Origin: Bradyrhizobium sp. STM 3843
GTDB taxonomy: Bacteria; Pseudomonadota; Alphaproteobacteria; Rhizobiales; Xanthobacteraceae
Assembly: GCF_000239815.1 (NCBI RefSeq)
Contig: NZ_CAFK01000200.1
Coordinates: 1-44,950 of the forward strand
Direction: 5' to 3'
DNA: 44,950 bases
A program made the position numbers and the translations under genes. Numbering within the stretch: the stretch's first letter is position 1; every line of letters starts with the position of its first letter. Positions 1 through 9,721 of this stretch are shown piece by piece. The notes under the pieces were generated by a model that saw only the letters and a program-made list of their open reading frames with translations, was not told where the DNA came from and did no database searches.

Positions 1-285
1 AGCGATCAGGTCGAGCAGGTCATTTTGCAGGACCTGCCTCGACGTCTGGCGAGCGCGCTGCTGGGTCTGACGGATAAGCGCAAGCTTGAGCCTGCCAGTC
101 GGACCATTGCGATCACCCAGCAGGAAATCAGCGAGATGGTCGGCATGACCCGGGAAAGCATCAACAAGCAATTGCGGGCCTGGGCGGCCCGCAATTGGGT
201 GCGGCTCGAGCACGGAGCCATCGTTCTGTTGGATCCGGAGCCGCTCCGCGCCTTGGCCGAGGCCGGTTCAGACGACGAGATGTGA
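1..285 (+). CDS. Crp/Fnr-family transcriptional regulator, C-terminal part (5' end outside window)
   Basis: The reading frame is open from base 1 and ends at a TGA at 283-285, giving 94 residues. It carries a winged-helix DNA-binding region: a segment TQQEISEMVGMTRESINKQL matches the recognition-helix pattern of Crp/Fnr proteins, in which the E-x-I-x-x-x-x-G-x-x-R-E-x-x-x-K/R spacing is typical. The cyclic-nucleotide-binding-like sensory domain would lie upstream of the window and cannot be examined, so the ligand is unknown. The gene converges with the livG-livF fusion, with only 11 bases between their stop codons and no obvious terminator. The family call rests on the helix-turn-helix only, but this is quite characteristic. 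Confidence 0.8.
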   Translation, partial: SDQVEQVILQDLPRRLASALLGLTDKRKLEPASRTIAITQQEISEMVGMTRESINKQLRAWAARNWVRLEHGAIVLLDPEPLRALAEAGSDDEM

Positions 286-296
286 GTAGTCCGGCA

Positions 297-1777
<1,481 letters not shown>

Positions 1778-1778
<1 letters not shown>

Positions 1779-2710
1779 CACGCGCGCGCCCCGCGGGACA
1801 GAGCCGCGCCAAGAAAGCCGCCCGGGAAGAACAGGACGACCAGCAGCGCGACAAAAGAGACGATGAAGGTTGCGAGCTCCCCGGTCGGCCGCAGAAACTC
1901 TCCCGCGACGATCAGGAAGATCGCTCCCAGCGCAGCGCCAAGCACCGTGCGTCTGCCGCCGAGCACGGCGGCGACGATCACGTTAACGCCGACGGCGACG
2001 TCGACCACGGTCCCGACCGAAGCTGTGCCGAAGTAGAACACCAGCAGCGCCCCGGAAAGACCGGAAAAGAAGGCGCTCACGATGAAGGCGAACAGCTTGT
2101 GCTTGACGATGTTGAAGCCGAGGGCGCCGGCCTGCACGGGGTCTTGTCCACTCGCCTGCAGTACCAGGCCCAGCGGCGACTGCGAAAGGCCGTAAAGGAT
2201 CGCACCACTGACAGTCATGAAGCCAAGCGCGATCCAGTAATTGGCGTTGGCGCTGATCGTAATGACGTCGGGAATGGTCAAGCCGATTTCGCCCCCGGTC
2301 AGGTCGGCGAAAACCACCACGAAGTTCTGCAGCATCAGCACGGCCACCAGGGTCGTCAGGCCGAAATAGGGCCCGCGCACCCGCAGCGCGGGTAGCGCCA
2401 GGACGAACCCTGCAACGACGGAGGCCAGCGCTCCCAGGATGATACACACATAGACCGACCAGCCATATTGGTTGTTGACGATACCGGCGGTGTAGGCGCC
2501 CACGCCGATCAGGAACGTTGGGCCGAAATTGACCTCCCCGGCGAAGCCGAACAGCAGATCCCAGGCCATCGCGAAGACGCCGAAATAGTAGGCCACGGTC
2601 AGCAGGCCCAGCACGTAGCCCGAGACGTAGAGGGGTAATGTTGCCGCGACAATGATGACGACGAGAGAGATCACGAACAGGCGTGAGGTGAAGAAACCCG
2701 ACATGCTCAT
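1778..2710 (-). CDS. livM: Liv-type ABC transporter permease LivM
   Basis: A 310-residue integral membrane protein with about nine hydrophobic segments and the LivM hallmark region around GPYFGLTTLVAVLMLQNF, followed by an ILYGLSQSPLGLVLQASGQD loop that contacts the ATPase. ATG at 2710-2708 is chosen because it overlaps the livH stop in an ATGA arrangement, which signals translational coupling; the frame stays open far upstream, but that part is livH in another frame. It should pair with LivH to form the channel used by the binding protein at 3674-4933. Typical length for the family. The transported substrate cannot be read from the sequence. Confidence 0.93.
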
Positions 2711-3582
2711 CGTCTCCCGAGCAGGCCTTGCGGCCGGATATACATCACGAAGACCAGGAGCAGCAGGGCAGGGATCGTACGGTAGGCCGGCGAAATCAGA
2801 TAGGCCGTCAAGGTTTCGAGATAGCCGACCACGAACGCGGCGATCAACGATCCCGACACGCTGCCGAGCCCGCCGAGCACCACGATCGAGAAGGCGCTCG
2901 CGGTCAATGGGCCGACACTGTAGGAACTGACGCCAAGAAACATGCCCAGCAGCACGCCGGCAATGCCGGCCAGCACGCCATAGATAGCCCACACCACGAT
3001 ATAGATGTTGTTCAGCTCGAGACCGAGCAGCGTCACCCCGCGCGGATTCATCGATGCAGCGAGCACCGCCTTTCCGGTGCGGGTCCGGTTCACCAGGACC
3101 CAGAGCAGCGCGATCACAAAGCAGCAGACGATTGCGGTGAATATCTCATTGCGCGGCGTACGGACGCCCACAATATCGACCACGCCCTCGACGATCGGCA
3201 GCACCGTCTTGGCATTATTCGTGAAGAAATAGGCGATCAGCTCCTGGATCATGATTCCCCAGAGCAGTGTTCCGGTCAGAACAAAGATCTCCTTCTCCTC
3301 GTTCGGAATCCGTCGCGACCGCTGGATTGGCTGCACGACCGCAAAATAGGTGGCGAAAGCCGCGACCAGCGCCGCGGCGATCCCGATCAGTGCGCCAGCG
3401 TAGGTGCCGGTATGAAGAACGCTCGCGGCAGCCCAGGCCGCCACGGCCGCCAGCACCATGATGGCGCCATGGGAGAGGTTAAGCACGCCGGATACCCCGA
3501 AGATCAGGGTGAAGCCGGTTGCGCCCAGCGCATAAAGGGCGCTGACGGCAAAGCCGTCGATCAGGATCTGGAGTGCACGCAT
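2707..3582 (-). CDS. livH: Liv-type ABC transporter permease LivH
   Basis: About 291 residues from MRALQILIDGF, with eight or so membrane spans and the LivH landmarks GFTLIFGVSGVLNLSHGAIM near the N-terminus and VVLGGLGSVSGSLIAAFVVG near the C-terminus. A GTG at 3603, seven codons upstream, has an AAGG-type ribosome site and is an alternative start; the ATG at 3582 fits the family N-terminus better. The stop overlaps the livM start by four bases. It follows the binding-protein gene with a 91-base gap containing a perfect 12-bp inverted repeat (3635-3663). Inner-membrane subunit of a high-affinity importer. Confidence 0.92.
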   Translation of the reverse strand: MRALQILIDGFAVSALYALGATGFTLIFGVSGVLNLSHGAIMVLAAVAAWAAASVLHTGTYAGALIGIAAALVAAFATYFAVVQPIQRSRRIPNEEKEIFVLTGTLLWGIMIQELIAYFFTNNAKTVLPIVEGVVDIVGVRTPRNEIFTAIVCCFVIALLWVLVNRTRTGKAVLAASMNPRGVTLLGLELNNIYIVVWAIYGVLAGIAGVLLGMFLGVSSYSVGPLTASAFSIVVLGGLGSVSGSLIAAFVVGYLETLTAYLISPAYRTIPALLLLVFVMYIRPQGLLGRR

Positions 3583-3634
3583 GGACTTTGGCTGCGGCAG
3601 CACCGCTGCCTTGGCGAGAGAGGAAGGCGGAAAC

Positions 3635-3663
3635 GTCCTGCTCTCGCGGAACGAGAGCAGGAC
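3635..3663 (-). promoter_or_regulatory. Intercistronic hairpin after the Liv binding-protein gene
   Basis: Perfect 12-bp inverted repeat, GTCCTGCTCTCG against CGAGAGCAGGAC, with a 5-base loop. It begins 10 bases beyond the binding-protein stop codon and lies before livH. No run of T follows on the minus strand, so it is not a classical intrinsic terminator. A 3'-end stabiliser or partial terminator that favours binding-protein expression over the permeases is the likely role. Confidence 0.7.
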
Positions 3664-3673
3664 GGCTCCAATA

Positions 3674-4933
3674 TCAGTTCGAGGTGACCTTGATGAAGCT
3701 CGGGAACTTCATCGATGCTTTCGCGACTTCCTTCGGCCAGACCGCGACCTGCTGTCCATCCTGCCACTGCAGCATCAGCCCAGTGATCAGGCCTTTGCCG
3801 TATTTGATCGAGTGCGTGAACGGATCGTCCTTGCCGTAGAATTGCACGCGCCCGATCGTGCCTTCCCAGTCGGTCTTCTCGAGCGCCTCAACCAGCTTGT
3901 CGGCGTCGGTCGAGCCCGCCCGCTTGACGGCCTCGGCAATGTAGTAGACCTCGTCATACGAGGTGTAGCCCGCATAGGATGGATAGTTGCCGTATTTGGC
4001 CTTGAAGCCTTCCGAGAAGGGGACCGATTTCGGGGTTACGGCGACGCCGGTGCCGGAGACGCCCTGATACAGAACGCCATTGGCGGCGTCGTTGGTGTCC
4101 TTGCCGAAGGTGGAGTTGGTCGCCTGCGAGCTGATCCCGAACATCGGGATCGGAACCTGCTGGTTCTTCCACTGCACTGTCGGCTGCACACCGACATGGG
4201 AGATACCGGTGATGATGACGTCCGGCTTGGCGGCTTCGATCTTGTTGAAGATCGGCGTAAAGTCGGTGGTGTCTGGCGAGAAGCGGATATGGTCGAGCAC
4301 CTTCAGCCCGATCTTTGGCAGGCATTCCTCGTATCCGACGTCGAGCGGCTTGGTCCAGGCGGCGTCCTCGCTCATGATGACCGCCGTCGACATGTGCTTG
4401 CCGTCGACCAGGAGCTCCTTGGCCGCATCGCAAACCGAGAGCGCGAGCGCGGCTGACGTCAGATATCCATGAAACGTGTACTTGTTCTTCTCGTAGTCGG
4501 CGTGGACGCTCTTGCTGATCTCGTTCGACGCCGCGCCCGGCGTGATGAACGGTGTTTTCAGCCGGGATGCCCAGGGCTCAAGCGCGAGCACCACCTCGCT
4601 GATATAGCTGGCGATGACGATATTGACCTTGTCTTCGTTGACCGCGCGCTGAAACGCGCGGACGGAATCGGCAGAAGAGGAGTGGTTGTCATAGGTGACG
4701 ATCTCGATCTTCCGCCCGTCGACGCCGCCCTTGGCGTTGATCTCGTCGGCCGCCATCTGCGCGGCCTGGGGAATGGAGGCACCTGCGATGGCTTGCGCCT
4801 CCGCGATCACGCCGATTTTCAGTGGATCGGCAGCGAGGGCCTGGCTCGAAATCGTGCCTAGAAACCCGGCAGCGGCCAACACCAGCGCGCTATAGCCGAA
4901 TGGCGAGACCGCCGAGCGGGAATCGTTTCTCAT
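3674..4933 (-). CDS. Liv-type ABC transporter periplasmic substrate-binding protein
   Basis: A 419-residue type I periplasmic binding protein (Peripla_BP_6 / LivJ-K type). The N-terminus has a hydrophobic signal segment ending ...SSQALA-ADPLKIG, so cleavage is expected before ADP and the mature lobe starts with the usual PLKIGVI strand. The motif GASIPQAAQMAADEINAKGGVDG is the family's standard N-terminal helix and turn. ATG at 4933 is preceded by AGGGAGAG at good spacing; the frame stays open upstream but without comparable signals. Encoded between the cyclase and livH, it is the receptor for the LivHM/LivGF system. The ligand is unknown; the neighbouring cyclase and TRAP genes suggest an organic acid or its amide rather than leucine. 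Confidence 0.92.
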   Translation of the reverse strand: MRNDSRSAVSPFGYSALVLAAAGFLGTISSQALAADPLKIGVIAEAQAIAGASIPQAAQMAADEINAKGGVDGRKIEIVTYDNHSSSADSVRAFQRAVNEDKVNIVIASYISEVVLALEPWASRLKTPFITPGAASNEISKSVHADYEKNKYTFHGYLTSAALALSVCDAAKELLVDGKHMSTAVIMSEDAAWTKPLDVGYEECLPKIGLKVLDHIRFSPDTTDFTPIFNKIEAAKPDVIITGISHVGVQPTVQWKNQQVPIPMFGISSQATNSTFGKDTNDAANGVLYQGVSGTGVAVTPKSVPFSEGFKAKYGNYPSYAGYTSYDEVYYIAEAVKRAGSTDADKLVEALEKTDWEGTIGRVQFYGKDDPFTHSIKYGKGLITGLMLQWQDGQQVAVWPKEVAKASMKFPSFIKVTSN

Positions 4934-5034
4934 ATTTCTCTCCCTGGAATTATGCTTGTTTTTTTTCATTGTAGCGCCGCTTGCGCCGGCAGCAAGCGGA
5001 ACCGGCCTTTTCTCCGTACGCCCCCTACCTAAGA

Positions 5035-5811
5035 TTAACCCTCGATAATCGCGACGGCCCGGGTCCATCCGGCGGAGGCGCGTTCGATCTTGACCGGAAA
5101 ACAGCTCACCAGGAAGCCGGTCGAGGGCAGCTGCTCGAGATTGTGCAATTTCTCCAGGTGGCAATAGCCAATGTGGCGCCCGGCCTTATGTCCCTCCCAG
5201 ATCAGGCCGGCATCCTTGGTTTCCGCGTAGCGCTTTGCCGTATGCACGAACGGCGCGTCCCAGCTCCAGCCGTCAGTGCCCGTCAGTCTCACGCCGCGCT
5301 CGAGCAGGTACATGGTCGCCTCATAGCCCATGCCGCAGCCTGAACTTACGTAGTCGGGGCGGCCATATTTGGCTCCGGCCGAGGTGTTAACCACCACGAT
5401 GTCCAGTGGCGACAGCGTGTGGCCGATGCGCTCGAGCTCCTGCTCGACCTCCTTGGCTGTCGCGACATAGCCGTCCGGCAGGTGTCTGAAATCGAGCTTC
5501 ACTCCCGCTTGGAAGCACCATTCCAGCGGCACCTCGTCGATCGTCCAGGCGCGCTCGCCGCGATTCATCGTAGGATGGAAATGCCAGGGCGCATCCAGAT
5601 GGGTGCCGTTGTGGGTCGACAGTTGGACCTGCTCGACCGCCCAGCCTTGGCCATCGGGCAGATCCTCCGCCTTCAGGCCGGGGAAGAACTGCAGCATGTG
5701 CGCCAGGCTCTGTTGGTGGTCGATATATTGGATCTTCGGATGGTTGCCGGGCGGGTCTGCCGGCACATCATTCTGCAGCGGCACCGATATATCGATCAGT
5801 CTTCGGGCCAT
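5035..5811 (-). CDS. Cyclase-family metal-dependent hydrolase (kynurenine-formamidase-like)
   Basis: A 258-residue member of the cyclase family (PF04199), which includes bacterial arylformamidase KynB, isatin hydrolase and polyketide cyclase-like proteins. The metal-binding signature HNGTHLDAPWHF occupies residues 67-78, with H67, H71, D73 and H77 as expected ligands or catalytic residues. Starts at ATG 5811 with GGGAGAG upstream. The gene sits between a TRAP transporter and a Liv ABC transporter in the same orientation, which suggests it hydrolyses a cyclic amide, lactone or formamide taken up or formed by this module. No tryptophan-pathway partners (tdo, kynU) are present, so calling it kynB is not justified. 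No signal peptide is visible; it should be cytoplasmic. Confidence 0.85.
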   Translation of the reverse strand: MARRLIDISVPLQNDVPADPPGNHPKIQYIDHQQSLAHMLQFFPGLKAEDLPDGQGWAVEQVQLSTHNGTHLDAPWHFHPTMNRGERAWTIDEVPLEWCFQAGVKLDFRHLPDGYVATAKEVEQELERIGHTLSPLDIVVVNTSAGAKYGRPDYVSSGCGMGYEATMYLLERGVRLTGTDGWSWDAPFVHTAKRYAETKDAGLIWEGHKAGRHIGYCHLEKLHNLEQLPSTGFLVSCFPVKIERASAGWTRAVAIIEG

Positions 5812-5964
5812 GGCGTGTTCTCTCCCGTCACCAAGCGACGCCTCGCGCGCCCAGAGTCGCACGCGCGCCTATGTTGCTCGCAGACCGAACTTAGGGCCAC
5901 CATCCCGCTGCCAGCAAGACCGCTCGTAGCGCGGGTCGCGCTATCTTGAACCTCGAGAATGGCC

Positions 5965-7254
5965 TCAGTGCAGCACCTGGCGCGGGAGCCAAAGCGAGAT
6001 CTGAGGGATATAGGTCACGGCCATCAGCACTAGGAACATCACCGCGTAAAACGGCCAGATCCGGCGCATGACCTGCTCGATCGAGACCTTGCCGACCGCG
6101 CAGCCGACGAACAGGATGGCGCCGACCGGCGGGTGGCACAGGCCGATCCCAAGATTGAGCAGCATGATCATCCCGAAATGAACGGGATCGACGCCGAAAT
6201 TCTGCATGACAGGGAGCAGGATCGGTGTCGCGATCAGGATCGACGGGGCCATGTCGACCAAGGTGCCGAGCAGCAGCAGAAGGATGTTGATCAGGAACAG
6301 GATCACATACTTGTTGCTGGAGATCGACAGGAAGAACTGGGTCATCTTGCTCGGCATCTGGGTCAGCGCCATGATGTAGCCGACCGCCGAGGCGCAGGCG
6401 ATCAAGGTCATCACCATTGCTACGGTGCGCAGAGTCCGGTGCAGCAGAACCGGCAGATCGCGCCAACGGTAGTCGCGATAGATGAACATCGTGACGAAGA
6501 AGGCCCAGAGGCAGGCGACCGCGCCGGCTTCGATCGCGGTAAAGACGCCGCCAAGGATGCCGCCCAGGATGATCACAAGCGTGATCAATCCCCATGCGGC
6601 GTCGATGGTGATCCGGACCGCATCCTTGGCGGCGACTGTATTCCCTGCCGGATGGCGCTCGCGATAGGCGATCACAAGGCAGAGCAGGATCAGCGAGAAG
6701 CCGAGCAATAGGCCGGGGAAGACACCCGCGACGAACAGCGCACTGATCGAAATCGTGCCGCCGGTTGCGAGCGAATAGAGCACGGCATTATGGCTCGGCG
6801 GCACGAGCAGCGCCTGCACCGACGAACTGATGGTCAGGTTGGTTGCGAAGACCCGGGGGTAGCCGGAGCGCTCCATCTGCGGGATCATCACCGAGCCGAT
6901 CGCGGACGTGTCGGCCACCGCTGAGCCGGAAATGCCGCTCAGGAACGTCGTCGCCAATACATTCACGATCGATAGCCCGCCGCGGAGCCGGGTGAGGCCG
7001 ACCAGCACGTCGGCGAAGGCGACCAGCCGTCGCGCCATGCCGCCTTCCGCCATGATGGCACCGGCGAGCACGAAGAAGGGAATCGTCAACATGGCGACTT
7101 TGCTGACGCCATCCGAAACCTTCAGCATCACCGCTTCGAGCGGAATGCCGATCCATAGCGCGCCGACGATGGCGGCAAGCGCCAGCGAATACGCGATCGG
7201 CATCCCGATCAGGAAGCAGACCAGCATCGTCGTGAGCAGGACGAAAATATCCAT
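5965..7254 (-). CDS. dctM: TRAP transporter large permease DctM
   Basis: A 429-residue polytopic membrane protein with the DctM pattern: IGMPIAYSLALAAIVGALW near the N-terminus, the PFFVLAGAIMAEGGMARRLV loop, the conserved FLSGISGSAVADTSAIGSVMIP segment, and PPVGAILFVGCAVG near the C-terminus. It forms the ion-coupled transport channel of a tripartite ATP-independent periplasmic system that moves organic acids using a sodium or proton gradient. Starts 15 bases after the dctQ stop codon with AGAGAG upstream. Followed by the cyclase gene after about 150 bases. Typical length and no visible defects. Confidence 0.95.
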   Translation of the reverse strand: MDIFVLLTTMLVCFLIGMPIAYSLALAAIVGALWIGIPLEAVMLKVSDGVSKVAMLTIPFFVLAGAIMAEGGMARRLVAFADVLVGLTRLRGGLSIVNVLATTFLSGISGSAVADTSAIGSVMIPQMERSGYPRVFATNLTISSSVQALLVPPSHNAVLYSLATGGTISISALFVAGVFPGLLLGFSLILLCLVIAYRERHPAGNTVAAKDAVRITIDAAWGLITLVIILGGILGGVFTAIEAGAVACLWAFFVTMFIYRDYRWRDLPVLLHRTLRTVAMVMTLIACASAVGYIMALTQMPSKMTQFFLSISSNKYVILFLINILLLLLGTLVDMAPSILIATPILLPVMQNFGVDPVHFGMIMLLNLGIGLCHPPVGAILFVGCAVGKVSIEQVMRRIWPFYAVMFLVLMAVTYIPQISLWLPRQVLH

Positions 7255-7269
7255 GGATCTCTCTGCCGC

Positions 7270-7782
7270 TTAATCGAAAGACGCGGTGTCGCGATGAGGA
7301 ATGGGATCAGGCGGAACGCCGACGGCGAGCCGCTCGATGATGAAAAGGAGAAGGCAGAGGCCGCCGATCGGAATCGGCAGATAGGTCACGCCGACCGAGA
7401 GGAAGGGGAAGTCAGCGATGGTGTTGCTCCAGGTGACCTCGACCAGCCGCTCCCCCCAGATGATCATGAACAGCGCTATCAGCGCCATCAGCAGCTGCAC
7501 GATGACGTCGAGGATCCGACGCCATCGCGCTGGCAGCTGATCGGCGAAGTAGGAGAGGTTCATGTGCAGGTTCAACCTGTAACCCGCAGCCGCTCCAATG
7601 AAGGTGAGGAGGATCGTGAGCAGCACAGCGAGCGGCTCCGGCCAGGACGCTGCGCTGTTCAGCACATAACGGGTGAACACTGCATATGGGATGACCGCCG
7701 AGATCAGCACCAACGCCGTGGTGCCGACGATCACGCAGGCCAGATAGAGCGCATCCATTGCCCGGCGATACCAAGCGGCCAT
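7270..7782 (-). CDS. dctQ: TRAP transporter small permease DctQ
   Basis: A 170-residue protein with four membrane segments, the usual DctQ topology, and the family-type stretch AVFTRYVLNSAASWPEPLAVLL in the second helix region. Starts at ATG 7782 with a strong GAGGAGGAA ribosome-binding site 6 bases away, stronger than that of dctM. It lies between dctP and dctM in the standard PQM order. DctQ bridges or stabilises the large permease; in some systems the two are fused, but here they are separate. Confidence 0.92.
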   Translation of the reverse strand: MAAWYRRAMDALYLACVIVGTTALVLISAVIPYAVFTRYVLNSAASWPEPLAVLLTILLTFIGAAAGYRLNLHMNLSYFADQLPARWRRILDVIVQLLMALIALFMIIWGERLVEVTWSNTIADFPFLSVGVTYLPIPIGGLCLLLFIIERLAVGVPPDPIPHRDTASFD

Positions 7783-7803
7783 GGCTATTCCTCCTCGTCC
7801 GAC

Positions 7804-7822
7804 ACGCGAACCTTGTTCGCGT
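7804..7822 (-). promoter_or_regulatory. Short hairpin directly after dctP
   Basis: ACGCGAAC and GTTCGCGT form a perfect 8-bp stem with a 3-base loop, located within the 43-base gap between the dctP stop codon (lowest base 7826) and the dctQ ribosome-binding site. No T-run follows. It occupies the same position relative to a binding-protein gene as the elements at 3635, 34663 and 41381. Confidence 0.55.
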
Positions 7823-7825
7823 CGC

Positions 7826-8824
7826 TTACGCGATTTCCTGGATGCGCTTGATCATCTCCTGGTATTTCGGACCATATTTGTCCCAGACCGGCTTCACTGC
7901 AGCCTGGAAGGGAGCCTTGTCGGGGATCTCGGTGATCTCGCAGCCAGCGGCCTTGGCCTTTTCCATGGCTTGGCGTTCATAGGCCTTCCACAATTCGCGC
8001 TCTTCCATCTGGGCTTCGCGCGCAAACTTCTTGATCAGGGTCTGATCGTCAGGGGAGAGCGCAGTCCACGCCCGCTTGGAGAAGACGAGCACCTCGGGAA
8101 TGACGAGGTGTTCGGTCAACGAGTAGTATTTCGCTGCGGTGTAGTGGTTGGAGAACACGTAGCTCGGCGGATTGTTCTCGGCGCCGTCGATCACGCCGGT
8201 CTGCAGCGCGCTGAAGACCTGATCATATCCCATCGCGATGCCGTTGCCGCCCAGCGCGTTCATCATGTCGATGAAGATCGGATTGCCGATCACGCGGACC
8301 TTCAGGCCCTTGATGTCGTCGATCGTCTTGATCGGCCTCTTGGTATTATAGATGCTCCGTGCGCCGGAGTTCATCCAGCACAGGGCGACAAGGTTGGCGC
8401 TTGGATTGGCGCTGATGCGGTCGAGCAGGTCTTGGCCGACCGGGCCATCCATCATCTTCTCGGAATGTTCGATGCTTTTGAACAGGAATGGCATGTTGAC
8501 GACGTTGATCTCGTCGACAATGGGGCCCAATGCGCCGGCGCTGACGCGCAACATCTGGATTGCGCCGATCTGTGTCTGCTCGATGGTTTCCTTCTCGCCG
8601 CCGAGCTGAGCGGACGGATACATCTGGATCGACAGCCGACCGTTGGTGGCGGCTGCGAGCTTCTTGCCCAGATTCTCGGTTGCGGCCACCGTCGGGTAGC
8701 CCGGAGGCTGGACGTCGGAGGTCTTGAACACCGCTTTGGACTGGGCCAGCGCGGACGAGAACGGGGGAAGCGTGGCTGCAGTGGTCAGCCCCACGCTCAG
8801 TTTGATAAAGTCGCGTCGTTTCAT
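7826..8824 (-). CDS. dctP: TRAP transporter periplasmic solute-binding protein DctP
   Basis: A 332-residue DctP-family receptor. The N-terminus MKRRDFIKLSVGLTTAATLP contains a twin-arginine-like RRDFIK motif followed by a hydrophobic stretch and an SALAQ cleavage region, suggesting Tat-dependent export. The conserved organic-acid-binding segment around GLKVRVIGNPIFIDMMNALGGN includes the arginine that usually contacts the substrate carboxylate. ATG at 8824 has GGGAGGGA upstream. First transporter gene after gntR in the run, which fits direct control by that regulator. Substrate class: a carboxylate; identity not deducible. Confidence 0.93.
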   Translation of the reverse strand: MKRRDFIKLSVGLTTAATLPPFSSALAQSKAVFKTSDVQPPGYPTVAATENLGKKLAAATNGRLSIQMYPSAQLGGEKETIEQTQIGAIQMLRVSAGALGPIVDEINVVNMPFLFKSIEHSEKMMDGPVGQDLLDRISANPSANLVALCWMNSGARSIYNTKRPIKTIDDIKGLKVRVIGNPIFIDMMNALGGNGIAMGYDQVFSALQTGVIDGAENNPPSYVFSNHYTAAKYYSLTEHLVIPEVLVFSKRAWTALSPDDQTLIKKFAREAQMEERELWKAYERQAMEKAKAAGCEITEIPDKAPFQAAVKPVWDKYGPKYQEMIKRIQEIA

Positions 8825-8893
8825 GGCGTCCCTCCCAGGACTATGGCGTTTGATCCACAATCATTGCAGATCGCGGTTCTCGGCAGGTGAGAC

Positions 8894-9637
8894 TTAGGTC
8901 GGTTGGTCGAAGAACTCCGGATTGATCATTTGAATCTCCGAAATGTCGCTGAGCAGCCGCTCGAGGTGGCGTGCCATCGCGAGCCGCGCGCCGTTCGGAT
9001 CGCGCGCCTCGATTGCGGCCAGGATCGGCTCGTGTTCTGCAATCACTTCCGCCATGCGGCCCGCCTGGGGCAGCGTCAATCGGCGATAGCGGTCGACATG
9101 AACCTTGACCTGCTGGATCAAGGTCCAGATCCCGGGATAGCCGGCAATTTCCGCAATGGTCGCATGAAAGAGCTCGTCGGCCTGGTGGAAAGCCTCGCGA
9201 TGTTTCGCTGCGCTGGCTTCCCGCTGCCGCTCGAGCACCGCGTGCAGATTCAAGAGCTGGCTTGATGTCACCCGCTCCGCGGCCATCCGTGCCGTGGTTT
9301 CCTCCAACGCTTTCCGGATGATGATGGCTTCGGGCAGCGCAGCGACCGGAATGCGCGAGACAAAGATTCCGGATTGCGGGAAGATCTCGACCAGGCCTTC
9401 ATCGGCAAGTTTCAGGATGGCTTCGCGGACGGGGGTTCGGCTGACGCCGTAGGCCGTTGCGATCTGCGACTCGGAGATGATCTCGCCGGGTCTTCGTACC
9501 AGTGAGACCAATTCTGTCCTCAGGTCGGAATAGATCTGGGATGATGCCCGCGTCCCGCGCGGCCGGGCGCTGCGGCGCAAGCGGGCGGATAGCGGTCGTG
9601 GCGCAGGGGCCAACTTCCTGGGTGCGCGGGCGATCAT
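8894..9637 (-). CDS. GntR/FCD-family transcriptional regulator
   Basis: A 247-residue regulator: a basic, Arg/Pro-rich N-terminal tail (1-32), a GntR winged helix (about 33-97; ISESQIATAYGVSRTPVREAI is the recognition region), then an all-helical FCD ligand domain (about 105-230) with the metal-ligand pattern expected of this family (Asp-x3-His in ADELFH, then further His residues). ATG at 9637 has GAGGAA upstream. It heads the minus-strand transporter run and is divergent from the SDR gene, with a strong dyad at 9651-9672 between them. A repressor released by the transported acid or a metabolite of it is the usual mode for the family. Confidence 0.92.
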   Translation of the reverse strand: MIARAPRKLAPAPRPLSARLRRSARPRGTRASSQIYSDLRTELVSLVRRPGEIISESQIATAYGVSRTPVREAILKLADEGLVEIFPQSGIFVSRIPVAALPEAIIIRKALEETTARMAAERVTSSQLLNLHAVLERQREASAAKHREAFHQADELFHATIAEIAGYPGIWTLIQQVKVHVDRYRRLTLPQAGRMAEVIAEHEPILAAIEARDPNGARLAMARHLERLLSDISEIQMINPEFFDQPT

Positions 9638-9650
9638 ATGCGTTTCCTCA

Positions 9651-9672
9651 ATTGATATATTAGTATATGAAT
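9651..9672. promoter_or_regulatory. Probable GntR operator in the divergent promoter region
   Basis: A 22-bp dyad centred on TA at 9661-9662. Eight of ten base pairs between the arms ATTGATATAT and GTATATGAAT are complementary. It is AT-rich in a GC-rich background and starts 14 bases upstream of the gntR start codon and about 50 bases upstream of the SDR start. It fits autoregulation plus control of the divergent genes. This is inferred from symmetry and position. Confidence 0.7.
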
Positions 9673-9721
9673 CTCGCTTGGCAACGAAAATTACCACTGC
9701 TGCGAGCGGGGAGGAGAGCCT

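Noticed and set aside
5035..5811. Calling the cyclase-family gene kynB (arylformamidase)
   Set aside because: The metal motif is shared by the whole family, and no tryptophan-degradation genes are nearby; transporter context points elsewhere.
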